Assembly: GCA_000230955.3 (NCBI GenBank)
Contig: CP007060.1
Location: forward strand, 124,001 to 188,000
Direction of reading: 5' to 3'
DNA length: 64,000 bases
Origin: Halobacterium sp. DL1
Lineage (GTDB): Archaea; Halobacteriota; Halobacteria; Halobacteriales; Halobacteriaceae
Part shown: one piece after another, positions 16,544-25,332 of the stretch
Position numbering within the stretch: position 1 is the first letter of the stretch
Layout: each line of letters opens with the position of its first letter
The notes under the pieces: generated by a model
The model's input: only the letters and a program-made list of their open reading frames with translations
The model's database searches: none
Told to the model about the DNA's origin: nothing
Made by a program: the position numbers and the translations under genes

Positions 16544-16912
16544 CTACCCGGGGGCGGTCCCGAGCAGGGCGAGCAGGTTCGCGGCGAGCAGCACGAGCGC
16601 GAGCGACACCACGTAGTGCATCACGACGACGAGCAGCGCCGTCCGGTACTTCACCCGGTAGACGGCGTGGACGGCGACGAGGTCGGCGGTGAGGCCGACC
16701 GCGACGATGACCAGCGGGCTGTACCGGACCAGTGCGACGGTGACGACCGCGGGCGCGAGGCCGACGAGGAACGCGCGCTTCCAGGGTACCTCGCCGAGGA
16801 CGTAGGTCGCCGCCGCGTGGGCGGTGAAGCTGAACAGGAGCCAGCCGGCGAGGAACGTGCCGACGAACTGGGTGACCGTTCCCGGGCTGGGCTGGACCAC
16901 GAGCGGGACCAC
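16544..16912 (-). CDS. Small integral membrane protein
   Basis: A 122-residue protein with about four hydrophobic helices, containing a short conserved-looking loop EVPWKRAFLVG (about 41-51) and a VYRVKYRTALLVVVMHYVVS segment. It begins 3 nt downstream of the tbp stop on the same strand, so it is probably in the tbp transcript. It resembles haloarchaeal uncharacterised membrane proteins; no function can be assigned. Confidence 0.7.
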   Translation of the reverse strand: MVPLVVQPSPGTVTQFVGTFLAGWLLFSFTAHAAATYVLGEVPWKRAFLVGLAPAVVTVALVRYSPLVIVAVGLTADLVAVHAVYRVKYRTALLVVVMHYVVSLALVLLAANLLALLGTAPG

Positions 16913-16915
16913 GGC

Positions 16916-17476
16916 CTACTCGAGGAGGCCGAGCTCTTCGAGCCGGGAGACGATCTTGTCGACGGCGTGTTCGGCGTCCTCGGGCTTCTTCCCGCCGGTG
17001 ATGACGAGCTTCCCGGAGCCGAACAGCAGCGCGACGACCTCGGGTTCGTCGAGGCGGTAGACCAGTCCCGGGAACTGCTCGGGCTCGTACTCGATGTTCT
17101 CGAGGCCGAGGCCGATGGCGATGGCGTTCAGGTTGAGCTGGCGGCCGAGGTCGGCGCTCGTGACGATGTTCTGGACGACGATCTCGGGTTCGTCCTCGAC
17201 CTTGATGGAGAGGTCGCGGAGCTTGTCGAAGACGATGCGCAGGGATTCGTGGACGTCGTCGGTCGACTTCGCGCCGGTACAGACGATCTTCCCGGAGCGG
17301 AAGATGAGCGCGGCGCTCTTCGGTTCCTGGGTTCGGTAGACGAGGCCGGGGAACTGCTCGGGGTCGTAATCGGCGCCCTCGAGGTCCATCGCGACACTCT
17401 GGAGATCGAGTTCCTGGCCGATGCCCGTCGAGGCGACCACGTTTTCAACGTTGATGGTTTCCTTGGGGTCGGTCAT
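16916..17476 (-). CDS. tbp: TATA-box binding protein TBP
   Basis: A 186-residue general transcription factor made of two imperfect repeats (about 1-92 and 93-182). Each contains a Y-x-PEQFPGLVYR segment and a lysine-centred strand (FRSGKIVCTGAKS and FGSGKLVITGGKK). TBP bends the TATA box and recruits TFB and RNA polymerase. The C-terminal acidic tail is short (EELGLLE). Haloarchaea often encode several TBPs; this one has full-length, well-conserved repeats and looks like the main type. It is followed 3 nt later by a membrane-protein gene. Its own promoter contains a strong TATA sequence (17493-17511). Confidence 0.97.
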   Translation of the reverse strand: MTDPKETINVENVVASTGIGQELDLQSVAMDLEGADYDPEQFPGLVYRTQEPKSAALIFRSGKIVCTGAKSTDDVHESLRIVFDKLRDLSIKVEDEPEIVVQNIVTSADLGRQLNLNAIAIGLGLENIEYEPEQFPGLVYRLDEPEVVALLFGSGKLVITGGKKPEDAEHAVDKIVSRLEELGLLE

Positions 17477-17492
17477 CGTTCGCCTTAAACGA

Positions 17493-17513
17493 CGTATTTA
17501 AGGTTTATAAAGG
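17493..17513 (-). promoter_or_regulatory. tbp promoter with double TATA-like elements
   Basis: On the minus strand the region reads ctttataaacc then ttaaatacg, two A+T-rich elements about 31 and 20 nt before the tbp ATG. The outer one, tttataaa, is a perfect palindrome and could serve either strand. It lies in the 118-nt gap between tbp and the divergent methyltransferase gene. Confidence 0.6.
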
Positions 17514-17594
17514 TTGGTAGTCCCGGTGTCTTCCGCTCAAGTACCCTCGGCCGCCATCGGTAGCCTGATTGGCCGCGGGCGTGGACCTGTGGGC

Positions 17595-18557
17595 GTGTAC
17601 GTCCTCGAACTCGGCGGTGACGACGACGCGTTCGCCGCCGCCGAAGCCGCGGCTGCCGCCACCGACGTCCGCGTCGTCGCGCCCGCCATCGCCGTCGCCA
17701 GCGACGTGGACTGCGAGCGGTTCCGCGGCCTCGCGTACGCCCACCGCGCCGGCGAGCAGGTCGCCACGGCGGCAGCGAGCGTCGACGCCGCGGCTGACGC
17801 CCTCCGCGACGCCGACCTCGACCGCGAGGGCTCGGTCGCCGTCCGCGCCCGGGACGTCCGCGGCACCGCGGGCGTCGACACCCAGCGCGCCGAACGCGAA
17901 CTCGGCGGCGTGCTCGTCGACCGCGGGTTCTCCGTCGACCTCGAGGACCCCGACCACGAACTGCGGGCGCTCTACTCTAGGGACTCTGCTCACCTCTCCT
18001 GGCTCGCCACCGAGTCGGTCCGCGACTACGGCGACCGCAAACCGACGGACCGCCCGTTCTTCCAGCCGGGGAGCATGGACCCGCTGCTCGCCCGCGCCGT
18101 CTGCAACCTCGCGCGCGTCGACCCGGGCGACCGCGTCCTCGACCCGATGTGCGGCACGGGTGGCGTGCTCATCGAAGCGGGCCTGCTCGGCGCGCACCCC
18201 CTGGGAACGGACGCCCAGTCGAAGATGGTCCGGGGCGCCCGCCAGAACCTCGGCCACTTCCTCGACGACTTCGACGTGGCGCGCGCCGACGCCACCAGCC
18301 TCCCGCTCCGGGACGACAGCGTCGCTGCTGCCGTCTTCGACGCGCCCTACGGCCGGCAGTCGAAGATAGAGAGCCACGACCTCGCGGACCTCGTCGGCGG
18401 CGCGCTCGCGGAGGTCCGCCGCGTCGCCGACCGCTGCGTGCTCGTCGCGGACCGCGACTGGCGCGACGAAGCAGCGGAGGCGGGGTGGACGGTCGAGTCG
18501 CGGTTCGAGCGCCGCGTCCACCGCTCGCTCACGCGGTACGTGTTAGTGTTGGAGTGA
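17595..18557 (+). CDS. tRNA (guanine10-N2)-dimethyltransferase (Trm-G10 type)
   Basis: A 320-residue SAM-dependent RNA methyltransferase. The N-terminal half (about 30-150) is a THUMP-type RNA-binding region. The C-terminal Rossmann domain shows motif I DPMCGTGGVLIEAG (about 179-192) and the catalytic motif IV DAPYGR (about 250), the D-x-PY form used by amino-group methyltransferases. The THUMP plus D-x-PY arrangement matches archaeal TrmG10, which methylates G10 of tRNA. The start is taken as GTG at 17595 (MYVLELGGDD), because the upstream extension starts over the tbp promoter and has no family similarity. Confidence 0.88.
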   Translation: MYVLELGGDDDAFAAAEAAAAATDVRVVAPAIAVASDVDCERFRGLAYAHRAGEQVATAAASVDAAADALRDADLDREGSVAVRARDVRGTAGVDTQRAERELGGVLVDRGFSVDLEDPDHELRALYSRDSAHLSWLATESVRDYGDRKPTDRPFFQPGSMDPLLARAVCNLARVDPGDRVLDPMCGTGGVLIEAGLLGAHPLGTDAQSKMVRGARQNLGHFLDDFDVARADATSLPLRDDSVAAAVFDAPYGRQSKIESHDLADLVGGALAEVRRVADRCVLVADRDWRDEAAEAGWTVESRFERRVHRSLTRYVLVLE

Positions 18558-18596
18558 CGGTTCGCCTGTGGCGGAGTCGCTGGTGACGTGACTGCC

Positions 18597-18642
18597 TGAA
18601 AGCCCTCGGCTTGCTTGCGGTCGCTCGCCCTTTCACTCCGCC
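18597..18642 (-). repeat. Intergenic repeat family B, short copy 3
   Basis: It reads ctgaaagccctcggcttgct, then tgcggtcgctcgccctttcactccg, which are the outer blocks of family B (gaaagcccc...cgcccctttcagtcc) with the middle missing. It lies just after the methyltransferase stop. Confidence 0.45.
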
Positions 18643-18669
18643 AGGCTTCTGACCGCTCGATCGCCGAGC

Positions 18670-19020
18670 CTACGAGCGGTAGTAGTCCACGACGGCCGCG
18701 ACCACGAACGCCGCGGCGCTCACGGCGAGCGCGGCCGCCCGGTTCTCGCCGATGGGCTGGAGGTCGAGCACGGCGAGCGCGGCCACCGCGAGCACGTAGC
18801 CGAAGAAGCAGACGAACCAGACCGCGTCGTAGTCGAAGGGCACCCAGTCGGCGACCGCCGCCCACCCCACGACGAACCCTGGCGCGAGCAAGAGGAGTGG
18901 GCCCCACCACGGGGTGCCGGCGCCGGAGAGGGCGTTCAGGAGGACGGACGCTGGCAGCGCTACCATCAGTATGGACCCGAACACGATGCCGGCTCGTTCC
19001 AGGGTGTCGGCGAGAGACAC
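18670..19020 (-). CDS. Four-helix small membrane protein
   Basis: A 116-residue protein with a short amphipathic start (SLADTLERAG) and about four transmembrane helices. A DYDAVWFVCFFGYVLAV segment lies in the third, and it ends DYYRS. It lies between the tRNA methyltransferase (convergent) and rfcC (same strand, 30 nt away), so it could share a promoter region with rfcC. I do not recognise the family. Confidence 0.68.
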   Translation of the reverse strand: MSLADTLERAGIVFGSILMVALPASVLLNALSGAGTPWWGPLLLLAPGFVVGWAAVADWVPFDYDAVWFVCFFGYVLAVAALAVLDLQPIGENRAAALAVSAAAFVVAAVVDYYRS

Positions 19021-19050
19021 ACGCGGTATCCGTCGCCGCGCGTAGAAAAG

Positions 19051-20055
19051 CTACCGCCCTAGTTCCGCGAGCAGGCGGCCGAGCTGGATGCGGTCGCTGT
19101 TCCCCTGCGTGAGGTCGAACTCGACGTCGCCGGCGAGCACGTGGAGTTCAGCGAGGTCGCCGCCGGAGTACCGCGAGCGCCCGACGCGCAGCAGGTCCCG
19201 GAGCACCTCCTCGCCGTCCATCCCCTCGTCGACGAGCAGGTCGTCGAGGGTCTTCCGGGCGTCCGTGAACTCCCCCGCCTCGGCATCGTCGAGCATCGAC
19301 TCGACGGCGTCGTCGGAGCCGACCTCGCCGAGCGTCTCGTAGGCCGCGTTCATCGTCACCTCGCCCGCCTGCTCGGCGGTCGTCTGGGCGCCGAGCACGG
19401 CTTTCCGGAGGTTGCCGTCGGCGTAGCCCGCGACGAACTCCAGGCCGTCGTCGTCGTGGTCGACGCCCTCCGCCTCGACGATGTCGCGGAGAACGGCGAC
19501 GATCTCCTCGGGGGTCGGCGCCCGCATCGACACCGGGAAACACCGCGAGTGGATCGGCGGGATGAGCTTCGAGGGCTGCCGGGTCCCGATGATGAACTGC
19601 GTCGCCTCGTGGTGGCGCTCCATCACGCGGCGCAGCGCCTGCTGGAAGTCCTCGCGGATGGCTTCGGCGTTGTCCAGCAGGATGGTGTTGTACTCCCCGG
19701 AGACCGGCGCGTAGCTCGCGGACTCCTTGAGCACGTGGTTGATGAGGTCGGCCTTCGAGGAGTTCCGGCGGCGCTTCGAGGAGATGAACGGCGCGAAGCG
19801 GGGGTCCTCGCTGACCTCCTTCTTCGTCATGCCGAAGAAATCCGCGACGTTCAACTCCACGAGGTCGTTGTCCGGGTCCGCGTGCGCCTCCTCGGCGAGC
19901 GCGCGCACCGCGGCCGTCTTCCCCGCGCCCTCGGGGCCGTACACCACGAGGTTGACGGGTTCGTCGACGGCCTCCTGGAGGCGGTCGCGCACGTCGGCCT
20001 GCGGGATGTCCGCCAGCGACGGCGCGTGCGTGTCTATCCAGAGCGGGTCGTCCAT
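19051..20055 (-). CDS. rfcC: Replication factor C small subunit paralogue (RfcC)
   Basis: A 334-residue AAA+ clamp-loader subunit. Walker A is intact (YGPEGAGKT, residues 39-47). Walker B reads LLDNAEAI (DNAE at 128-131) where canonical small subunits have DEAD, and the sensor-1 region reads GTRQ (about 157-160) instead of an Asn-containing strand. The SRC arginine finger is present (170-172). The C-terminal collar domain (about 235-334) is helical. RFC opens PCNA and loads it on primed DNA; haloarchaea carry RfcA, RfcB (large) and RfcC. The altered Walker B suggests that this subunit binds ATP but hydrolyses it poorly, while supplying an arginine finger to its neighbour. Confidence 0.9.
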   Translation of the reverse strand: MDDPLWIDTHAPSLADIPQADVRDRLQEAVDEPVNLVVYGPEGAGKTAAVRALAEEAHADPDNDLVELNVADFFGMTKKEVSEDPRFAPFISSKRRRNSSKADLINHVLKESASYAPVSGEYNTILLDNAEAIREDFQQALRRVMERHHEATQFIIGTRQPSKLIPPIHSRCFPVSMRAPTPEEIVAVLRDIVEAEGVDHDDDGLEFVAGYADGNLRKAVLGAQTTAEQAGEVTMNAAYETLGEVGSDDAVESMLDDAEAGEFTDARKTLDDLLVDEGMDGEEVLRDLLRVGRSRYSGGDLAELHVLAGDVEFDLTQGNSDRIQLGRLLAELGR

Positions 20056-20220
20056 CAGTACGGGGTAGCCGCCCGGCGGTCAAGAATCGGTCGGTTGGCG
20101 GGAGTCGGGGACGGGCGCGGCCGTCCCGTCAATCTCCAGCGAGGTCGTCCTCCCGGGCGACAGTCGGGCCGTGTCGTTTGTGGCCGTCTAGCCTTCGAAG
20201 CTGCTGGCGCTGCCCACCAT

Positions 20221-21717
20221 CTAGGTGGTTGTGGTGGTCGTGGTGTTGTTTTCGGTCGTCGTAGTGGTGGTCGGGGTAGTGGTTGTGGTGGTCGTCGTAG
20301 TCGTCTGGTTGCCTTCCGCGTCCTCGGGCATCACGATGGCCGTGTCGACGACCGCCTGACCGTCGATGGTGTAGGGACCGTCGTCTTGGCCGTCGCTCGT
20401 GACGAAGTCGTACTGCTGGTTTCCGTTCGTGTCGAGGTGCGTCATCGCGACGAACGTCTGGACGTCGCTGACGGAGTCGTTCTGGAAGTCGGCGCCCTCG
20501 ACGTCGTCGTACAGCGTGACGGAGACGTTCTCGTGGTAGCCGGCCTCGAGGTACTCCGAGGTGCCGATGACGCTCTCGACCGGCGCGTTGAGCGCGTTGC
20601 TGTTGTGGATGGTGACGTAGCCGCCCTCGGGGACAAAGACGTCCTCGACGGTGACGTTGTCCGTCGCGTTCTGGTCGGCGAAGGCGACCGCGGAGTCGTT
20701 GGTCACCGCGATCTGGGCGAACGCACTGGAGTTCTCCGTGGTGACGCCGTGGATGTACTCGCCCTCGAGCACGCCAGCGGTGTCGACGTCGAAGGTCACG
20801 TTCGTGCTCTCGCCGGCACTGACAGTGACGTTCTGGCGCAGCACGACGTCGACGTCACCGCCCGCGATGCGGAATGCGACGTCCTCCTCGATCGACTCGG
20901 AGCCCTGGTTGGTCACCGTCGCGTTGACCGTGACGTTCTCGCCCGGCATGACGTACGCCGGTGCGCTGAGGCTCTCGACGGTGAGGCCCTGCTGCTGGGC
21001 CGCCGCACCCTCGAAGGTCACCTGGGCGGAGTCGGTGACGGGTTCGCCGTTAGCGAGGTAGGGGCCGTCCTCCTCCATGTTGGAGGTGAGGTAGTCGAAG
21101 GTGTTGGTGGCGTTCCCTGCCGTCGCGTTGTCCGCCGGGGTCGTCGTCGTGGTGGTCGCGTTGCCGGCGGGCGTGGTCGTCTCGTTGCCAGCGGGTGTGG
21201 TGGTGGTCGCGTTGTCTGCCGGCGTGGTGGTCGTCGTCGGCTGGCCGGTCTGGCTCGTCTCCTGGTGGGCCATGGCGACGAACGTCTGGGTGCCGTTCAC
21301 GGAGGTGTTCTGGAACTCCGCGCCCGGCACGTCCTCGTACAGCGTGACCGTGACGTTCTCGTGGGTACCGGGTTCGAGGTAGTCGGAGACGCCGACGACG
21401 TCACCGACCGTCTCGTTGTTGGGGCCGCTGGTGGCGTGAATGACGGCGTAGCCACCTTCGGGCACCGTGACGCTCTGGACCATGACGGTCGTGTTCGTCG
21501 TCTGGTCGTCGAACGCCACGCTCGCGTTGCCCTCCTGGAGCGAGGCGGCGGCGTCTGTCTGCGATACTGTACTCTGTGCCGTCGTCGGCGACGAGAGCGC
21601 GGCCGCCGCGGCGCCGCCCGAGAGGGCGACGGCGAGGGCGACAGCGATGACGCCGAGCGTTCGGATGTGTCCAGTCATGGGTGCCTGCAATCGGGGTGAT
21701 ACGTCAGATTCGTCCAT
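20221..21717 (-). CDS. Secreted Thr-rich surface protein with two DUF7282-like domains
   Basis: A 498-residue exported protein. After a signal segment (about 18-40, VIAVALAVALSGGAAAA) come two copies of a domain of about 115 residues (about 65-150 and 355-455), each with VPEGGY, a GVSDYLE/GTSEYLE motif, HENV-VTLYDDV and a Q-TFVAM strand. Such repeats are called DUF7282 in halobacteria. Between them lie a Thr/Asn-rich linker (TTTTTPADNATTTTP) and a CARDB-like adhesion domain (about 245-340). The protein ends in a nearly pure Thr tail. The Thr tracts are candidate O-glycosylation sites. A start at 21678 (MTGHIRTLG) is equally possible. Confidence 0.8.
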   Translation of the reverse strand: MDESDVSPRLQAPMTGHIRTLGVIAVALAVALSGGAAAAALSSPTTAQSTVSQTDAAASLQEGNASVAFDDQTTNTTVMVQSVTVPEGGYAVIHATSGPNNETVGDVVGVSDYLEPGTHENVTVTLYEDVPGAEFQNTSVNGTQTFVAMAHQETSQTGQPTTTTTPADNATTTTPAGNETTTPAGNATTTTTTPADNATAGNATNTFDYLTSNMEEDGPYLANGEPVTDSAQVTFEGAAAQQQGLTVESLSAPAYVMPGENVTVNATVTNQGSESIEEDVAFRIAGGDVDVVLRQNVTVSAGESTNVTFDVDTAGVLEGEYIHGVTTENSSAFAQIAVTNDSAVAFADQNATDNVTVEDVFVPEGGYVTIHNSNALNAPVESVIGTSEYLEAGYHENVSVTLYDDVEGADFQNDSVSDVQTFVAMTHLDTNGNQQYDFVTSDGQDDGPYTIDGQAVVDTAIVMPEDAEGNQTTTTTTTTTTPTTTTTTENNTTTTTTT

Positions 21718-21900
21718 AAACCGGAATCATAGTTAAGTCGTTTTTCGGGCTATACAGAGTTGCTACTGCCCGAAAAGCACGACAATACTTCTCGACAACG
21801 CGAGCGTACCACTGCAAAATCCTGTCGTACAGATTACGTCTCTCCGGTCGGGGGCGCAACTATCGGTGTCGTTTTGCGCCCGGGCCGACCACCTCGTAGC

Positions 21901-22830
21901 ATGACTCTCACGGTGACGTTCCTCGGGACGAGCGGCGCCATCCCGACCACGGCGCGCAACCCGAGTTCGGTGTTCGTCCGGCGCGAGGGCGACGCCTTCC
22001 TCTTCGACGCGGGCGAGGCGACACAGCGCCAGATGATGCGCTACGGCACGGGATTCGACGTCTCCGACGTGTTCGTCACGCACGTCCACGGCGACCACGT
22101 CCTCGGTCTCCCGGGCCTCGTCCAGACGTGGGACTTCAACGACCGCCAGGAGCCCCTGACGATCCACGTGCCCCGCGGCGTCGGCCGGTCGGTCGAACAG
22201 TTAGTGTTCGCCATCGGCGGCGACGTCGGCTACCCCGTCTCCGTCGAGGAGGTGGGGCCGGGGGAGGTCGCGGTCGACCGCGAGGAGTTCCAGGTGCGCA
22301 CGTTCCAGACCGACCACCGCACCGCGTCCGTCGGCTACGCGCTCGTCGAGGACGACCGGAAGGGGCGTTTCGACCGGGAGCGCGCGGAGGAACTCGGCGT
22401 CCCAGTCGGCCCGAAGTTCTCGCACCTCCACGACGGCGAGGCGGTCGAACTGGACGACGGGACGGTCGTCCGGCCCGAACAGGTCGTCGGCGACCCGCGG
22501 CCCGGCCGCACGCTCGTCTACACTGGTGACACGCGGCCCCACGACGCGGTGGTCGCCGCCGCGGAGGGCGCCGACCTCCTCATCCACGACGCGACGTTCG
22601 CCGACGACGCCGCCGAACGCGCCGCCCAGACCGGCCACTCGACCGCCGGCGAGGCCGCCGACATCGCCACCCGCGCCGGCGTCGCGGCGCTCGCTCTCAC
22701 GCACATCTCCTCGCGGTACGCCGGCGACGCTCGGGAGATACGGGAAGACGCGGAGAAGGTGTTCGACGGCGAGGTGTTCGTCGCCCACGACGGCCTAGAG
22801 TACGACGTCCCGTACTCCGACGCAGACTGA
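21901..22830 (+). CDS. rnz: Ribonuclease Z
   Basis: A 309-residue metallo-beta-lactamase-fold endonuclease that trims the 3' trailer of precursor tRNAs. The zinc ligands are seen in order: HVHGDHVLGLPG (His61, His63, Asp65, His66), the TDHRTASVGY His (about 138), YTGDTRP (Asp about 212) and the LTHISSRY His (about 270). Length matches the short-form archaeal RNase Z. The N-terminal MTLTVTFLGTSGAIPT fixes the ATG at 21901; upstream in-frame codons extend into sequence without family similarity. It acts as a homodimer in the cytosol and complements EndA in this tRNA-processing-rich window. Confidence 0.96.
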   Translation: MTLTVTFLGTSGAIPTTARNPSSVFVRREGDAFLFDAGEATQRQMMRYGTGFDVSDVFVTHVHGDHVLGLPGLVQTWDFNDRQEPLTIHVPRGVGRSVEQLVFAIGGDVGYPVSVEEVGPGEVAVDREEFQVRTFQTDHRTASVGYALVEDDRKGRFDRERAEELGVPVGPKFSHLHDGEAVELDDGTVVRPEQVVGDPRPGRTLVYTGDTRPHDAVVAAAEGADLLIHDATFADDAAERAAQTGHSTAGEAADIATRAGVAALALTHISSRYAGDAREIREDAEKVFDGEVFVAHDGLEYDVPYSDAD

Positions 22831-22842
22831 CTTCGACAGCCG

Positions 22843-22928
22843 AGCCCGCGGTCACTTCACTCCCGCAAACGCCGAATAACGGAGGTATTCGAGCCCACGG
22901 TCGCTTCTCTCCCGTGGACGCCGACTGA
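22843..22928 (+). repeat. Two-copy imperfect direct repeat
   Basis: The blocks gagcccgcggtcacttcact...cgccga and gagcccacggtcgcttctct...cgccga (about 35 nt each) stand in tandem, about 47 nt apart start to start, just after the RNase Z stop. They may be a short diverged duplication; no hairpin is obvious. Confidence 0.5.
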
Positions 22929-22937
22929 GGAATCGAG

Positions 22938-23138
22938 TTACGCCCGCTTCTTGATGCGGTCGGCGAGGTCCACCGCACCCACGCGTTTCTCGCCGAGAAT
23001 CGCCCCGACGAGCGCGCCGACGCCGCCGCCGGTGCTGGCGGCGTTCCGACTGATCAGGCCACCGACGGCGGCCCCGACGGCGGCGCCCATGGCGGCGTAC
23101 TTCGCACGGCTCATCGCGAGTTCGAGTCGTCCTCTCAT
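22938..23138 (-). CDS. Small glycine-zipper membrane protein
   Basis: A 66-residue protein with a Gly/Ala-zipper hydrophobic region (about 14-50: GAAVGAAVGGLISR, then GGGVGALVGAILG) and a basic end (LADRIKKRA). Such zippers pack as helix pairs in membranes. The ATG at 23138 gives the shorter start; a longer frame to 23201 lacks support. Convergent with RNase Z. Function unknown. Confidence 0.6.
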   Translation of the reverse strand: MRGRLELAMSRAKYAAMGAAVGAAVGGLISRNAASTGGGVGALVGAILGEKRVGAVDLADRIKKRA

Positions 23139-23275
23139 ACAGTTCCATAGGGCGAGGACGCGGATAAACCTACCCGCCGTCAGCCGCCGCGCTCCCGGCA
23201 CACCGGGGCGAGGCGGCGCGAGCGGCGGGCGTCGAGTTGGGGCCGTGGACGCCCGTCGCCCCCCTCCCGCCGTGC

Positions 23276-23285
23276 ACTTATTAGC
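23276..23285 (+). promoter_or_regulatory. TATA element of the DUF460 gene
   Basis: The sequence cacttattag is centred about 29 nt before the TTG codon at 23310. The spacing fits leaderless transcription that begins close to this rare start codon, which supports TTG as the true start. Confidence 0.5.
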
Positions 23286-23309
23286 CGTCGCACACTACGT
23301 AGTCGCGAG

Positions 23310-25274
23310 TTGAGTACCCGTACGAGCGCCCTCGACGCCCTCGTCTTCGGCGTCGACGTGCAGAGCGGCGACGTGCGCGGGGACGCCCCCTCCTACGCGC
23401 TCGTCGTCTTCGACGGAGAGACGATAGAGCGCGACGTGGTCAGCCGTCGGAAGCTACTGCGCCGCGTCGACAGCGAGGAGCCCGCCATCCTCGCGACGGA
23501 CAACATGTACGAACTGGCGGCGGACAAGGACCAGCTCGTCCACTTCCTGCGCGGGCTCCCGGAGACGACGAAGCTCGTCCAGGTGACCGGCGACGAGCAG
23601 CCCGAACCGCTCTCCCGGGTCGCCAAGCGCCACGGCGTCCCCTACGGCAAGCCCGCCATGGAGGAGGCCGAGGCGGCGGCCCGGCTGGCGGCCCGGAACG
23701 TCGGCTTCGAGGTGTCCGCGTTCACGAACGAGACGACGGTGAAGGTCTCCCGGGGCCGCTCGACGGGCGGCGGTGGCGGGTGGAGCGAGGACCGCTTCAC
23801 GCGCCGCATCCACGGCTCCGTGAAGCGCGCGAGCCGGGAGGTGGCGTCGAAACTCGACGACGCCGGCCTCGACTACGACCGGGAGGTCACGGAGAAGTAC
23901 GGCGGCTACGCGAACGCCGTCTTCACCGTTCAGGCCCGCTCCGAGGACATCCCGGTCTCCAGCCGGCGCTCCGGGGACACCCGCGTCGAGGTCGAACCGG
24001 TCCGGCGGGACGGCATCGAGTTCCGGCCGCTCGCACGCCGCCGCGACCGCGTCTTCGTGGGCGTCGACCCCGGCACGACGACGGCCGTCGCGCTGGTCGG
24101 ACTCGACGGCCACGTGCTCGACGTGATGAGCACGCGGACCGCCGACACCGCCGCGGTCATCGAGTGGATCATCGAACACGGCCGGCCGGTGCTGGTCGCG
24201 GCGGACGTGACGCCGATGCCCGCCACCGTCGAGAAGATACGTGCGAGCTTCGACGCCGCCGGCTGGACGCCCGACGCGGACCTCCCGGTCGACGAGAAAC
24301 AACACCGCACCCGCGAGGAGGGGTACGACGACGACCACCAGCGGGACGCGCTGGCGGCGGCGCTGTACGCCTACGACGCCCACGAGGGCCGGCTCCAGCG
24401 CGTCACAGAGGAGACGCCCCGGGAACTCGACCACGGCGAAGTGGTCGCCCGCGTCCTCGGCGGCGAGGCGCTCACCGCCGTCCTCTCGGACCTCACCGAG
24501 ACGGAGGAACCCGAGGAGGAGTCCGTCGAGCACGACCCCCGGGAGCTCACCGATGAGGAGCGCCGAATCCGCGACCTGCAGTCCCGCGTGGGCCGCCTCC
24601 GGTCCCACGTCTCGGACCTCGAGGACGAACTCAAGGAGAAGGACGCGACCATCGAGGAGTACGAGGAGGAACTTTCCGAAGCCCGCCGCGAGGAGCGCCA
24701 GGAGGCACGGGAGCGCCGCGAGGCCACCCGCCTCCAGTGGGAGAACGACCGCCTCGAAACCGAACTCGACGAGGAGCGCGAACGCGCCGACGAACTCGCG
24801 TCGAAGCTCGAACGGCTGAAGGAGCTGTGGAAGCTCGACCACTCGAACTTCGCGGACGTGAACACGAGCGGCAACCTCGTCGCCGTCAAACCCATCGACC
24901 AGTTCACCGTCGACGCCATCGAGGCCGTCGACGAGGAGTACGGCATCGCGAGCGGCGACGTCGTCTACCTCCGGGACGCCTCCGGCGCGGGCCGTCGCAC
25001 CGCCGAACTGCTGGCGTCGTTGGGCCCCCGCGTCGTCCTGCGCTCGGGCGGGCTCTCGGACGCCGCCGACGAGGTGCTGTTCGAGCAAAGCGTCCCGGTC
25101 GGCCCCGCCGACGACGTGACCATCCGCGAGGTGGACGAACTCGCGCTCGCCAGCGAACCGGACGTGGAGGCGGTCGTCGCTGACTGGCGCGAGCGCCGCG
25201 AGGAGCGCCGCCGCGAGCAGAAGGAGAGCATGGTCGACTCCATCATCAGCGAACACCGGGCGGACCGGGAGTAG
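23310..25274 (+). CDS. DUF460 protein: RNase H-like nuclease domain plus coiled coil
   Basis: A 654-residue protein of the archaeal DUF460 family. Residues about 1-200 form an alpha/beta region beginning with FGVDVQSGD. At about 248 an RNase H-fold core begins with VGVDPGTTTAVALV, the Asp-containing first strand of RuvC-like nucleases, followed by an ADVTPMP strand (about 295) and a DDDHQRDALAAALYA helix, whose Asp residues could complete a metal site. Residues about 405-510 are a long coiled coil rich in Glu/Arg. The last 130 residues form a globular domain. Nuclease activity is inferred from the fold only. The start is TTG at 23310, supported by the TATA spacing. Confidence 0.85.
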   Translation: MSTRTSALDALVFGVDVQSGDVRGDAPSYALVVFDGETIERDVVSRRKLLRRVDSEEPAILATDNMYELAADKDQLVHFLRGLPETTKLVQVTGDEQPEPLSRVAKRHGVPYGKPAMEEAEAAARLAARNVGFEVSAFTNETTVKVSRGRSTGGGGGWSEDRFTRRIHGSVKRASREVASKLDDAGLDYDREVTEKYGGYANAVFTVQARSEDIPVSSRRSGDTRVEVEPVRRDGIEFRPLARRRDRVFVGVDPGTTTAVALVGLDGHVLDVMSTRTADTAAVIEWIIEHGRPVLVAADVTPMPATVEKIRASFDAAGWTPDADLPVDEKQHRTREEGYDDDHQRDALAAALYAYDAHEGRLQRVTEETPRELDHGEVVARVLGGEALTAVLSDLTETEEPEEESVEHDPRELTDEERRIRDLQSRVGRLRSHVSDLEDELKEKDATIEEYEEELSEARREERQEARERREATRLQWENDRLETELDEERERADELASKLERLKELWKLDHSNFADVNTSGNLVAVKPIDQFTVDAIEAVDEEYGIASGDVVYLRDASGAGRRTAELLASLGPRVVLRSGGLSDAADEVLFEQSVPVGPADDVTIREVDELALASEPDVEAVVADWRERREERRREQKESMVDSIISEHRADRE

Positions 25275-25332
25275 GTCGCTCGCGGCGGAAGCCACAGTTT
25301 TTGTGTCGGGCGGGAGAGGTGGTAGGTGACCG

